Below, in pieces: positions 16,978 to 25,520 of a stretch of DNA of 64,000 nt. The translations under genes and the position numbers were made by a program. The notes beneath the pieces were generated by a model that was given only the letters and a program-made list of their open reading frames with translations, ran no database searches and was not told where the DNA came from. Positions within the stretch are counted from its first letter, which is position 1. The number at the start of each line of letters is the position of its first letter. The stretch is from an uncultured Bacilli bacterium (GTDB lineage Bacteria; Bacillota_I; Bacilli_A; RF39; UBA660). Location of the stretch: positions 252,999 to 316,998 of the forward strand of contig CAKPHC010000001.1 of assembly GCA_934155645.1 (NCBI GenBank), written 5' to 3'.

Positions 16978-17565
16978 CTATTTTCTATAAAAAATTGCTA
17001 TAAAAGATGAAAATCTGAAAATAATTTCATCACTTTTATTCATAGCTAAAGTTTTACCCATTGCTTTACCACCTATTGTCATTGAAGCTACTAAAGCAGT
17101 TATAATAAGTGAAGTTACTAATAAATTCAAATGAAAAGTACTAGCTAGAATAACCGCAATTGAAGCTGAAGTAGAACCACTTATAATTCCACATATATCA
17201 CCTATTACGTCATTACAAAAACTAGAAACCTTTTCAGCATTTTTTATTAACCTTACCGCAAGTTTAGCCCCTTTAACATTTTTAGCAGCCATTGAATTAA
17301 AAGTACTTTGGTCAGCAACTGTTATACTAACACCAATTATATCAAATAGAATACCTAATCCAATAAATACTAATACTAGTATTACACTAACAAAAATATT
17401 CGCATTGGGTATAATAGTTTCTGATAATAAAGAGAATAATAACGAAATAAAAAACGTTATTGTAGTTATCTTTATTATCCAATTATAATTAATGAGTTTT
17501 TTATTCTTAACTGGTTTCTTACCAGCTTTATTAGAATATTTCTCCTTACACTTTTTATTTTTCAT
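16978..17565 (-). CDS. oapA: Small four-helix membrane protein, probable OLE-associated protein A (OapA)
   Basis: 195 residues (about 21 kDa). The first 27 residues are strongly basic, and four hydrophobic segments follow near 32-47, 56-81, 126-147 and 149-165. The middle region (SITVADQSTFNSMAAKNVKGAK... FCNDVIGDICGIISG) resembles the DUF21/CNNM-type membrane fold, a relationship proposed for OapA. The call rests on this and on position. The gene starts 22 nt after the end of a ~570-nt structured RNA with its own promoter, which is the OLE RNA-oapA arrangement. OapA is known to recruit OLE RNA to the membrane. Its SD GAGGAG belongs to the CGAG element that could pair with the RNA 5' end. Other membrane families are not excluded. 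Confidence 0.6.
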   Translation of the reverse strand: MKNKKCKEKYSNKAGKKPVKNKKLINYNWIIKITTITFFISLLFSLLSETIIPNANIFVSVILVLVFIGLGILFDIIGVSITVADQSTFNSMAAKNVKGAKLAVRLIKNAEKVSSFCNDVIGDICGIISGSTSASIAVILASTFHLNLLVTSLIITALVASMTIGGKAMGKTLAMNKSDEIIFRFSSFIAIFYRK

Positions 17566-17587
17566 ATGCTCCTCGAAAAAAAATAAT

Positions 17588-18159
17588 GAAATGGCAATTA
17601 ATATAATAAACTTTGCGTCTTTAGGTCAAGTTGGATTTCCCTTATTTTTACTCATCGTTACCAATTGAGCAGTTCCCTTTTGAAAAAATAAGTAGTAAGT
17701 TACCTTATCTACGACTTGATTACCACTTAGTACACACTGCAATCTTATATTAATCTACACCCTAGGAGATTTCCTCAACAATACCCCCTATTACTATGCT
17801 TTTTTGCAGTACTAGTTTCAAGTAGCGATACTTATAATAAGGTGTACACCAAATAATAAGTTGTCTCTATTCCCTAATACCACTCAAGCCAAGCTACTCT
17901 ATCCATAGCTTTAGCCACAAGATAGGTTCAAGCCTGGTTCGTAAAAGTTAGTTTAACTTTCTCTCACAAAGACAGGTCTCCACGCAAAAATGGGTCGGAT
18001 TCGTATGCCATTACGAGCGCCCACAATCACTTCAAATCCAGCATTCACCCCAAACTGGGCGTAAGAAGCAAACACCAGACGTTTCATAGATATGCTCTTT
18101 AACGATATTTTACCCTCGTCTTCATAATAAATGTATCGACTAGAATAGTGCGCCATTTC
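17588..18159 (-). ncRNA. ole: Large structured RNA, probable OLE RNA
   Basis: About 572 nt, clearly less A+T-rich than its surroundings and between two genes on the same strand. A consensus promoter (18167-18195) drives it. The two ends pair: GAAATGGC at the 5' end (18152-18159) is the exact complement of GCCATTTC near the 3' end (17588-17595). Internal helices include CTTATTTTT/AAAAATAAG (17641-17649 with 17683-17691) enclosing CTCA/TGAG, AAAGTTA/TAACTTT (17944-17960) and AAGCTA/TAGCTT. Size, closing stem and the downstream OapA-like membrane gene fit OLE RNA (about 600 nt), an Ornate Large RNA of Firmicutes linked to membrane and Mg2+/stress functions. The family name is inferred; the structured RNA itself is well supported. 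Confidence 0.65.
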
Positions 18160-18166
18160 GAGTTAC

Positions 18167-18195
18167 ATTATAACACAAATATAAAAAAAAGTCAA
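18167..18195 (-). promoter_or_regulatory. Consensus promoter of the large RNA
   Basis: Minus strand TTGACT (18190-18195), 17-nt spacer, TATAAT (18167-18172). Transcription would start at about 18159-18160, exactly where the RNA closing stem begins. The -35 box sits in the descending arm of the cdaR terminator. Confidence 0.85.
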
Positions 18196-18222
18196 AGGCC
18201 CCATTAAAAGTGCCTCTGACTT
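18184..18222 (-). terminator. Terminator of the cdaA-cdaR operon
   Basis: Minus strand AAGTCAGAGGC pairs with GCCTTTGACTT around a loop rich in T and G, followed by TTTTTTTT. It shares sequence with the promoter of the downstream large RNA. Confidence 0.8.
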
Positions 18223-18228
18223 TGTAAT

Positions 18229-19584
18229 TTATTTTTTCAATATCCTAATTTTTACTTTTCTAGTACGAGGAGTATAAGTCAATCTTGTATCTTCTCCAGT
18301 TACTTTAACATCTACTTCATGTTCTCCTTCTTTTAATCCTGCTAAATCTATGTATGCAGTAATAGTATTAGTATCCAATGCATCAAGAACAGATTTACTA
18401 CCGTTAACAATAACAGTTACTGTACTATTTTCCTTACTAGAAGCTTGAACACTATAACCGTCACCTAAGTTAACTGATTTAATCTGTAAATCTTTTACTT
18501 CTTTAGAAACTATATCATCTAAAGTAAGTTTTACCGTAATTGTCTTAACACTTATTTCTCTAACCCCTGTTGGCTTAGATAAGTTAATTGTATAAGTTTT
18601 ATCACGAGTTACATTAGATACATCTATTTTAACAGGTAAATATTCAATTGTAGATAAAGCTATACTATCACCATAAATAGTAACCTCTTGAATACTAGGA
18701 GTTAATGTCTTAACAGCTTTTCCTTCAGGTGTACCTTCTGGTATTACCTTAATAGGAACATTTTTACTTGGTGAAGTAATTTTAATTACTGCTTCAACTT
18801 TATTAGGTACTATTTCAACATCTATTATTTTTCCATCTTTATCATATGCTACTAGAGGAATATCAGTAAGTGTTGTAGTACCCGCTGTTGGTTTAGAAAT
18901 ATTTTCTACATCAACTAATGCTTTTACAGAAGCAACTTGGCTTAATTTATACGACGCACCTTTAATTATTACGTTATCTCTATTTAATGCAATATTTTCA
19001 ATATTTAACTTAGTATCAAGTTTATCTTTATGAATAATATCAGAAGTTAATTCTCTATTTTCAGATACCTTTTCATAAATTGTAACAGTTACATTTGAAG
19101 TATCAAGTTTATATTCAACAGATGATACTGATTGTTTGTATTTAAGATTTACTCTGTGTTTGCCAGCAGATAACCCTGTTAAATCAACAGTAACTTCATC
19201 AGCTGGATATTGCTTTGCTAAATAAACGTCCCATTTTCTACCAATCAATGTTACATCAACTGTATTCGGCAATCCTTCTACAACAAATGCTTCTTCATTG
19301 TATACAGCTTTTACTGGTTGACCATATAAAACTTCAGCTGAATTGTCAACTAAAGTAGTAAATTTGTTATCTATTGCAAAAAATGCAATCAAAGCACAAA
19401 CAAGTGAAATAATAACCAAAGATTGACGATTAGTTAAGAATTTTTCAAGACCATGACCATTGTTTTTTAAAGCATCTGTTATCAATAAGATTAATTTAGT
19501 AATTGGAGTAATAATTAATCTATCAAATAAATTAAATATTTTTACAAATATATTCTTCTTTTTACCACTATTTATTCTCTTCAT
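18229..19584 (-). CDS. cdaR: CdaR (YbbR-domain regulator of diadenylate cyclase)
   Basis: 451 residues from the ATG at 19584 (SD GAGGAAG); the frame extends to 19599 without an SD. One membrane segment (about residues 55-75, SLVIISLVCALIAFFAID) is followed by about four extracytoplasmic YbbR repeats of ~80 residues. Each has the PxxVxVxG/xLxG pattern, such as LPNTVDVTLIG and LAGLKEGEHEVDVKV. In Firmicutes CdaR binds and modulates the membrane cyclase CdaA. The gene overlaps cdaA by 17 nt. The usual third partner glmM is not present downstream, where the large RNA follows instead. Confidence 0.9.
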   Translation of the reverse strand: MKRINSGKKKNIFVKIFNLFDRLIITPITKLILLITDALKNNGHGLEKFLTNRQSLVIISLVCALIAFFAIDNKFTTLVDNSAEVLYGQPVKAVYNEEAFVVEGLPNTVDVTLIGRKWDVYLAKQYPADEVTVDLTGLSAGKHRVNLKYKQSVSSVEYKLDTSNVTVTIYEKVSENRELTSDIIHKDKLDTKLNIENIALNRDNVIIKGASYKLSQVASVKALVDVENISKPTAGTTTLTDIPLVAYDKDGKIIDVEIVPNKVEAVIKITSPSKNVPIKVIPEGTPEGKAVKTLTPSIQEVTIYGDSIALSTIEYLPVKIDVSNVTRDKTYTINLSKPTGVREISVKTITVKLTLDDIVSKEVKDLQIKSVNLGDGYSVQASSKENSTVTVIVNGSKSVLDALDTNTITAYIDLAGLKEGEHEVDVKVTGEDTRLTYTPRTRKVKIRILKK

Positions 19585-20392
19585 AAATCTCTTCCTCATT
19601 TACATCATCTTCAAAATCAGATTCTTGTTTTGGTCTTAATTCGTCAATTAACATCATTCTAACATCATCAAGAGATAAGTTATAGAATAATTCACCTTTA
19701 ACAGCTATAGATAATCTGCCAGTCTCTTCAGATACTACAAGAGAAATACAATCACTCTCTTCAGTAATACCTATAGCAGCTCTATGTCTTGTACCTAATC
19801 TTTTATTATTTTTAATATTATTACTTGTTGGGAACACTGCTCCAGCACAGCTAATTCTATCACCTTGAATTATAACACCACCATCATGTAATGGATTATT
19901 TGGGAAGAATATAGAAATTAACAACTCGCTAGAAACATCACCATATATCTTTTTAGCTCTATTTATATAATCTGCCAAACTAGTATCACGTTCAATAACA
20001 ATTAAAGCTCCTATTCTTGCTTTTCTTAAATAATCCATAGCTTGAACTATTTCATAAACAAGGCGTTCACGTTCGTCAACAGTTAATACTTTGTGTCTCC
20101 CTAATAACTGACTTCTACCTAACTGTTCTAGTACTGTTCTTATCTCCGGTTGGAAGATAATTATAAGTGCTAAAGGTCCCCACATAATTATGTATTCAAG
20201 TAAAAAACCTATCGTAACAAAATGAAATATATCAGAAGCAATCTTTAATATTGCTACTATAATTACGCCCTTAAAAATCAATGTAAGTTTAACGTTGTTT
20301 TTGATATTCTTTAATATATAATAAAAAATCAACCAAACAATTAAAATATCAACAATCTTGTTAATAATTGATAAAATACTATCTATAGTCAT
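19568..20392 (-). CDS. cdaA: Diadenylate cyclase CdaA
   Basis: 274 residues. Three N-terminal membrane segments (about 10-75) are followed by a DAC domain with LHDGGVIIQGD near 165-175 and LGTRHRAAIG near 204-213, the DGA-type and RHR catalytic motifs (here DGG). It condenses two ATP to c-di-AMP, which controls potassium and osmotic balance and cell-wall integrity. SD GAGGAG is upstream. A 7-bp inverted repeat (20411-20427) lies just before the SD. It is coupled to cdaR. Confidence 0.96.
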   Translation of the reverse strand: MTIDSILSIINKIVDILIVWLIFYYILKNIKNNVKLTLIFKGVIIVAILKIASDIFHFVTIGFLLEYIIMWGPLALIIIFQPEIRTVLEQLGRSQLLGRHKVLTVDERERLVYEIVQAMDYLRKARIGALIVIERDTSLADYINRAKKIYGDVSSELLISIFFPNNPLHDGGVIIQGDRISCAGAVFPTSNNIKNNKRLGTRHRAAIGITEESDCISLVVSEETGRLSIAVKGELFYNLSLDDVRMMLIDELRPKQESDFEDDVNEEEIYEENK

Positions 20393-20410
20393 AAAATTTT
20401 TCTCCTCTTA

Positions 20411-20427
20411 AGTACCACCCTGGTACT
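20411..20427 (-). promoter_or_regulatory. Inverted repeat just upstream of cdaA
   Basis: AGTACCA (20411-20417) and TGGTACT (20421-20427) are perfect arms around 3 nt, next to a TATAAT-rich stretch and 6 nt before the cdaA SD. It could be an operator or a 5'-UTR hairpin affecting translation. The half-sites look like FapR-type AGTACC but with wider spacing. No regulator is assigned. Confidence 0.45.
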
Positions 20428-20445
20428 ATAATATTATACAAAAAA

Positions 20446-20483
20446 AGATATAATTAGTAAATAGCATAATTATATCTTTGGGT
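20446..20483 (-). terminator. Terminator of the gene at 20470
   Basis: Minus strand AAAGATATAATTA pairs with TAATTATATCTTT across a ~10-nt loop, then TTTT. The stem overlaps the stop codon. Confidence 0.7.
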
Positions 20484-21027
20484 TATTGTTACTATTTATA
20501 ATAAGAACAGCTGGAGCTTTTTCATTAGGATTAATCTCATTATTTATAGGCGTTTGTTGAACATTATTAAAGTTTTGCAAAGGTACTGCTCCATTTGCAG
20601 CTGGTGTTACTACATTAGTTCGAACAGGTTGACTCATATTAACTTGCTGAAGAGCTACAGGTGTTTGAACTGGCATTGGTTGAGGTTGAGCAATAGCACC
20701 CTGATTGGTAATTTGATTATTAATAGGTTGTTGTATAGTCTGATTACTAACAGCAATATTTTGATTTAGCGGATTAGATACTGCTGTAGCTGCAACTTTG
20801 GGAATAGATGCTACCTCCTTTACAGGCTGCACCGGTTTAGTATTCAAATTAAGTGTGCCATTTTTTGACATATCCATATTAGTATTCATTCCAAATTTCA
20901 TCATCTGCTCATTATTCTTTTCACCTAAATATCCAATTATAGCAAAAATTAAAATTGTATTAACTACTAAAATTGAGTAATATAAAGGCCCATCTATATT
21001 CCTAAAAAAACTAATAATAAAATCCAT
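20470..21027 (-). CDS. Membrane protein with a Gln/Asn/Pro-rich tail
   Basis: 185 residues from the ATG at 21027 (SD AAAGGG 8 nt upstream). One hydrophobic segment (about 15-35) is followed by ~145 low-complexity residues rich in Asn, Gln, Pro, Val and Thr, with no recognisable domain. It has its own terminator, separating it from cdaA downstream on the same strand. Such tails are often disordered cytoplasmic or surface linkers. I do not recognise the family. Confidence 0.6.
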   Translation of the reverse strand: MDFIISFFRNIDGPLYYSILVVNTILIFAIIGYLGEKNNEQMMKFGMNTNMDMSKNGTLNLNTKPVQPVKEVASIPKVAATAVSNPLNQNIAVSNQTIQQPINNQITNQGAIAQPQPMPVQTPVALQQVNMSQPVRTNVVTPAANGAVPLQNFNNVQQTPINNEINPNEKAPAVLIINSNNNPKI

Positions 21028-21179
21028 TTCTACCATCCCTTTATTCTATTTTATATTATCATCTTTTTACATAATGTACAATTAGCATCTGTATAATTCA
21101 TTTGATAAGTCTGTTTTTCGGATTATCATTACACAAACATCAACTAAATATACTATCCAACTAATTACTGAAAATTATA

Positions 21180-22415
21180 TTAACTCTTTTTATTTTTTAT
21201 GTTTTTTAATTTATGGTAACAATTAAAGGCAACTTTATATAAGAAATAATAAAATTTATTAACAACCAAATCAAATTCACCAATGAGTTCCACTACATTG
21301 CCACCAAATCCTTTTTTGAACTCGTAAACACCATACATAGGATTATTTTCCTTTTTAAAATTACCTTCTATTCCGTAAAAATTATATCTCTTAAATCCAT
21401 GCTTATTGGCGTATTTAATTGCATACCATTGGATTGCATACATAGCATTCCATTTCATAAATTCGTCATATCCGCCACCATAAAGATTTAACAATTCACT
21501 ACCACATTCAATAAACATAGAACCCGCTAAACATATACGTTTACCATATTTTTCTTCTAATTCCTTAATTTCATCTATTTTGTTTTGCAATTCTTTTAAT
21601 TCTTTTTTTCTAGCATCCGTTACATCACTATAAGAATTAATCTCATCTATTTCCTTCTGAAGCAAGTTAATGCTTATATCAGTATCTAAGTAACATAAAA
21701 CAATTTTTAACTTATCCCCTAAAGCATCAAACATATTCTCATAATAACTTAACGGTCTATCAATAAATCCACGTCTAGAACCAGTGTGCTCAGTTATCCT
21801 TTTATACTCAGCCAATCCTTCTTTACCTATCTCTTCTAAGACTAATCCCATTTTTAATGTTTTCTTAACATTTTTTCTTGTTTGTTTGATCATGCCTTTC
21901 ATAAGCTCTTCTTCACTTTTACCAGCTACATCTAAAACAAACATCCACCTTGGTTGTAATGATCCTTCTGTTTTAGTGTTGAAGCCATAGTGCTTATACC
22001 CCATTTTTTTTAAATTTTCAACAACTAACGAATTATCTATTCCACCATCGACAACATCACCGTTTATATCACGTTCCTTATATAACAAATATGAATCAAT
22101 TTTTATAAAAATTCCATTATGTTTTCTTACATACCCTTTTATTTCTTCAGTAAATTTTTTTAATACCTTCTCGTTATTATAATCAATTAAAAAGCCTCGT
22201 GGTGAATAAAACATCTTCTTTCCTATAGGTGTAATTTTAGCTAACAATAATGCTGCGCCTATTATTTTATCTTTATCAATTAATCCAACATAATAATGTT
22301 CCCACCCATTACTAAGTTTTAACTTTGCCCACTCTTTAGTTTGATAGAAACTAAGAAGTTCATTTTCATTCGCATATTTTTCAAATTGTCTCTCAGTTAT
22401 TTCTTTAAATTCCAT
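21180..22415 (-). CDS. FemAB/FemX-type aminoacyltransferase (copy 1)
   Basis: 411 residues, the usual size. Two GNAT-like halves are split by the family's helical-hairpin insertion (about 255-300, LLQKEIDEINS...KELQNKIDEIKELEEKYG). FYSPRGFLIDY near 68-78 and YGVYEFKKGFGG near 375-386 are signature blocks. These enzymes add amino acids from aminoacyl-tRNA to the lipid II stem peptide, building the interpeptide bridge. SD AGAGGAA precedes the ATG. It sits 18 nt after a second copy (22434), so the two are probably co-transcribed and may add successive residues. Confidence 0.92.
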   Translation of the reverse strand: MEFKEITERQFEKYANENELLSFYQTKEWAKLKLSNGWEHYYVGLIDKDKIIGAALLLAKITPIGKKMFYSPRGFLIDYNNEKVLKKFTEEIKGYVRKHNGIFIKIDSYLLYKERDINGDVVDGGIDNSLVVENLKKMGYKHYGFNTKTEGSLQPRWMFVLDVAGKSEEELMKGMIKQTRKNVKKTLKMGLVLEEIGKEGLAEYKRITEHTGSRRGFIDRPLSYYENMFDALGDKLKIVLCYLDTDISINLLQKEIDEINSYSDVTDARKKELKELQNKIDEIKELEEKYGKRICLAGSMFIECGSELLNLYGGGYDEFMKWNAMYAIQWYAIKYANKHGFKRYNFYGIEGNFKKENNPMYGVYEFKKGFGGNVVELIGEFDLVVNKFYYFLYKVAFNCYHKLKNIKNKKS

Positions 22416-22433
22416 GTTGTTCCTCTCTTCTCA

Positions 22434-23744
22434 TTAATCTTTATTTGCTGACTTCTTTATTTTTTTCTTTGCAATATTTCTTACTAGTCTTCTATAAAAA
22501 GGTACTAATTTAGTAAAACAAAAATACCAAAAAGGCTTGTTAACATAATCAAATTCACCAATAAATTCTATATAGTTGCCACCAAAAGCCTTTTTAAAAA
22601 TATGTAATCCATATCTAGGATTATCATGATTTAAATCCCCTATTGTACCAAAGTGATCATAGTACTTTAATCCTTCGTCGTGGCAATATTTTATATGTTC
22701 ATAATAAACCTTATAGTTTGATTGAGATGATGTCAAAACATTGTGATTGCCAGCGTATAAAGTCCAAGCCTTATCACCATATTCAATTATCACATGTGCA
22801 TTTAATGTAATAACATCGCCATATTTATCTCTAGCATCACTATATTCAGATATATACTCATCCAGTTTTTCCAAACGCATTTCTAATTCTTTCTGTTTTT
22901 TTTGATTAGCTGTACTTAAATTTTCCTTTTTTGATAAATCATCCAATGATTTTAAAATATCATTTTTTTCTTTAGAATATTCATCTATTACTTTATTAGT
23001 ATCAATACTGCCCATAAATAAATTCATTTTACCATATTGATTATATATTTCGTATAAACTCTTGTAATACTTCATATCGTGCGATACAAAATCTTTTCTA
23101 TCCTCAGTTAAATCCATTAATTTACTAAATTCCGGAATATCATCTATATTACCAATTCTAACCATAGTACCTAAAGACGTTCCTTTTTTTATTCTTTGTT
23201 TAACTGTTTTTGAAAATCTACTTTCAATATCTTCCATTGTACCATCTAGATTAATTCTAAATGTATAACGAGGTTGAGTCGTTTCAAAGTTTTTAGTAAA
23301 TCCTAAATGCTTAAATCCAATCATCTGTAAAGTATTGAAAATTTTCTTGCAATTATATTTAGGATTTACTTCATTCCCTTTATAATCTTCTTCATACCAT
23401 ATAAGATCCGGATCTATTTTTAAAAATATAGCTTTTTTACTCTTAATAAACTTAATAACTTCAACAGAGAATTTCTTTAACAAACTCTCATCAGTAAAAT
23501 CTATAACAAATCCACGAGGTGCATAAAAATATGAAAGCCCTAATGGTAAATGTTTCTGCAATAACAAAGTTGCACCTAAAATATTATTTTTCTCATCAAC
23601 TAATCCTAAATAATAAGGAGTTTGATTTTTTTCCTTTTTAGCGAATTGCCCCCATGCATACGATTGTAAAAAATGCGATTTAAATTGATGATTTCTTACA
23701 TATTCATCATAAACCATGCCATCTAATTCAATTAATTTAGTCAT
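22434..23744 (-). CDS. FemAB/FemX-type aminoacyltransferase (copy 2)
   Basis: 436 residues from the ATG at 23744 (SD AGGTGAT); a GTG 9 nt earlier overlaps the SD. The fold is that of copy 1, with FYAPRGFVIDF near 70-80, a coiled-coil insertion about 255-300 (YSKEKNDILKSLDDLSKKEN...) and YGLHIFKKAFGG near 385-396. Ala or Ser/Gly transfer from tRNA to the peptidoglycan stem peptide is the family role. The amino acid added is unknown. It is the first gene of a two-gene femX operon. A third copy lies on the plus strand at 32651. Confidence 0.92.
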   Translation of the reverse strand: MTKLIELDGMVYDEYVRNHQFKSHFLQSYAWGQFAKKEKNQTPYYLGLVDEKNNILGATLLLQKHLPLGLSYFYAPRGFVIDFTDESLLKKFSVEVIKFIKSKKAIFLKIDPDLIWYEEDYKGNEVNPKYNCKKIFNTLQMIGFKHLGFTKNFETTQPRYTFRINLDGTMEDIESRFSKTVKQRIKKGTSLGTMVRIGNIDDIPEFSKLMDLTEDRKDFVSHDMKYYKSLYEIYNQYGKMNLFMGSIDTNKVIDEYSKEKNDILKSLDDLSKKENLSTANQKKQKELEMRLEKLDEYISEYSDARDKYGDVITLNAHVIIEYGDKAWTLYAGNHNVLTSSQSNYKVYYEHIKYCHDEGLKYYDHFGTIGDLNHDNPRYGLHIFKKAFGGNYIEFIGEFDYVNKPFWYFCFTKLVPFYRRLVRNIAKKKIKKSANKD

Positions 23745-23879
23745 AAATATCACCTATTCATTCTAATATTCACTACTATTATAACAATTTATCATTTAAA
23801 TTAAAACTAAAGGAAGAATTTATTTTAAATAATTGTAAATCAATTAACAAATGTATATAATGTAATTGGGTGATAATAA

Positions 23880-24485
23880 ATGGAAAAAAGAATAAAAAAT
23901 CTAATACTATCAATAATTATTATATGTGACTTTGTTTTACTATTATATTCAATAAAAACCAATAATTATGAACAAATAAGTGCAATTGTAACATTGCCAT
24001 TAACGTTGCTAATACCAACTATAGTAAGAAAAATACTAAAAATTAATATTTCTGATTACTTTGAAATTATCTTTTATATATTTATCTTTCTAGCCCAATT
24101 CCTAGGTTCTGGTATTAATTTGTATGACAAGATATATTGGTTTGATGATTTTACTCATTTATTGTCTGGAATATTCTCCTGTTTAGTAGCATTAGCAGTA
24201 TTAAAAATATTTAAAAAAAGTACAACAAAAGATATTACTTTTAACATTATATTTATTTTTGGAATAGTATTTATAATAGCAGGATGCTGGGAATTAATAG
24301 AATTTGCAATTGACCAAGCACTAGGTTCTAATATGCAACACTCAATCGATTCAGGAGTAAATGACACAATGTTTGATATGTTAAGTGCATTAGTTGGAAG
24401 CATCATCTTCAATATAATCTACTACATTGAAAGCAAAAAGAAGCAAGGACTAATTTTCAAAATTCAAGATAAATTATTAAAATAA
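23880..24485 (+). CDS. DUF2238-like integral membrane protein
   Basis: 201 residues with about six membrane segments. Polar motifs inside the hydrophobic frame are WFDDFTHLLSG near 87-97, CWELIEFAIDQ near 137-147 and NDTMFDMLSALVG near 160-172. They match the conserved Asp/His/Glu pattern of the YjdF/DUF2238 family of predicted membrane proteins, whose function is unknown. It is transcribed divergently from the femX pair and faces the small gene at 24497. SD GGTGATAAT precedes the ATG. Confidence 0.7.
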   Translation: MEKRIKNLILSIIIICDFVLLLYSIKTNNYEQISAIVTLPLTLLIPTIVRKILKINISDYFEIIFYIFIFLAQFLGSGINLYDKIYWFDDFTHLLSGIFSCLVALAVLKIFKKSTTKDITFNIIFIFGIVFIIAGCWELIEFAIDQALGSNMQHSIDSGVNDTMFDMLSALVGSIIFNIIYYIESKKKQGLIFKIQDKLLK

Positions 24486-24514
24486 AACTTCTATCGCTAA
24501 GATAAAAGTTTTTT
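24486..24514. terminator. Shared terminator
   Basis: AACTTCTATC and GATAAAAGTT pair with one mismatch around GCTAA, followed by a T run on the plus strand. It separates the convergent genes ending at 24485 and 24497. Confidence 0.55.
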
Positions 24515-24706
24515 TATGATTATATATTTGCCTTTTAATGAAATTTTTGCAACTTCATAACCATAGCTCATAAGTTCTTTTTTATACTTTAAAAATGAGT
24601 GGTCTATTTCAAATCCCAAAATATTTTTTATTTCATCATAAGACAATTGATATTCATCCTTATTATTTTCTTTAATATAATTCCAAAGTTTCTCATATTT
24701 ACTCAT
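24497..24706 (-). CDS. Small DUF7662-like protein
   Basis: 69 residues. The pattern KYEKLWNYIKEN...LSYDEIKNILGFEIDHSFLKYKKE is that of a small family (DUF7662-like) in which a short helix-turn unit recognises an EI-x-x-ILG core. The family function is unknown; a nucleic-acid-binding role is possible. It lies 3 nt after the LiaF-like gene and so belongs to its operon. Codon use is like that of its neighbours. Confidence 0.6.
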   Translation of the reverse strand: MSKYEKLWNYIKENNKDEYQLSYDEIKNILGFEIDHSFLKYKKELMSYGYEVAKISLKGKYIIIKKLLS

Positions 24707-24709
24707 ATG

Positions 24710-25402
24710 TTAATCCTTATAGTAAATAGTTACTCCACCAAAAATACAAACAGCATTAACGTAAATAATTGATGCCTTATCTGTCGCAGTATTTTTATTT
24801 TTTTCGCTAACACCACCAAATATTGAAGTTGATTTAACTTTTACTTTTACATCTTTTGGTACTAATATTTCAATGCCTCCAAATACAGAGCAAGCATTAA
24901 TAACAGAATCTTCTTTTATTTTAGCTTTAGTTAAATCACATTTGACTCCACCAAATACAGCAGTTAAATCACTACCTTTAAAAGTTTCATTATCAAATTC
25001 TACGTTTTGAGCAGAAAAAGTAGCACAATATTCATTATCTTTATTCTTTTCTTGATTAACCTTTTTTATTTCTTCACTTACTTTGCGTGTAAATACATCC
25101 TTAAACACAAATGACAATCCTATTACAACTAATATTAATGGCAATAGTAGCTTCCATACCATACTAAAATCAATAACATCTTGGCAAGCAAGTAATAATC
25201 CTATTCCTATTAAAAGACCAATAATACTTCCTGTTTTTTCGTTATCCTTAATAAGGCCTATAAAACAAGGAACTATAATAAATAAAGTCCACCAGCCATC
25301 AAATAATATATTAATATCAGTAATTCCTAATGAATTACATCCTAGAACTACCCCTAATAAAATTAAAATGGCACCTAATATTCTAATTTCAATTTTATTC
25401 AT
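24710..25402 (-). CDS. LiaF-like membrane protein
   Basis: 230 residues. Four membrane segments (about 6-112) form a LiaI/LiaF-type transmembrane unit. The C-terminal half is a beta-helical 'toastrack' domain with repeated FGG motifs (TAVFGGVKCDL, CSVFGGIEILVP, TSIFGGVSE, VCIFGGVTIYY). Such proteins sense or dampen cell-wall stress signals, LiaF being a partner of the LiaRS two-component system. No LiaR or LiaS gene is in this window. SD GGAGGT precedes the ATG. Confidence 0.82.
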   Translation of the reverse strand: MNKIEIRILGAILILLGVVLGCNSLGITDINILFDGWWTLFIIVPCFIGLIKDNEKTGSIIGLLIGIGLLLACQDVIDFSMVWKLLLPLILVVIGLSFVFKDVFTRKVSEEIKKVNQEKNKDNEYCATFSAQNVEFDNETFKGSDLTAVFGGVKCDLTKAKIKEDSVINACSVFGGIEILVPKDVKVKVKSTSIFGGVSEKNKNTATDKASIIYVNAVCIFGGVTIYYKD

Positions 25403-25483
25403 ATTCTACCTCCTATATTTCAAAACAATTTTAACATATATTGTTCACTTTTTAAACTCAATTTTTTTACAAAAATTCTTGTA

Positions 25484-25508
25484 TAAAAAAGAACTTATTT
25501 AAAGTTCT
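25484..25508 (-). terminator. Terminator of tmRNA
   Basis: AGAACTT (25490-25496) and AAGTTCT (25502-25508) form a perfect stem; on the minus strand TTTTTTA follows. It lies 13 nt after the tmRNA 3' end. Confidence 0.8.
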
Positions 25509-25520
25509 AACAGTCAATTA

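Noticed and set aside
17953..18156. 67-codon minus-strand ORF (MAHYSSRYIYYEDEG...) inside the large RNA
   Set aside because: No SD before its ATG, which lies in the closing stem of the structured RNA; the composition follows RNA structure. A dual role is possible but unsupported.
17588..18159. RNase P RNA or c-di-GMP riboswitch identity
   Set aside because: The conserved RNase P core sequences are not seen. A GACGCAAAG string near 17612 recalls the c-di-GMP-I motif, but the rest of that aptamer is missing.
20411..20430. T-box antiterminator-like AGGGTGGTAC upstream of cdaA
   Set aside because: No specifier stem, no leader of sufficient length and no terminator; cdaA is not an amino-acid gene. 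It is better read as a simple inverted repeat.
25083..25502. 139-codon plus-strand ORF
   Set aside because: Antisense to the LiaF-like gene and runs into the tmRNA terminator; a shadow of the real gene.
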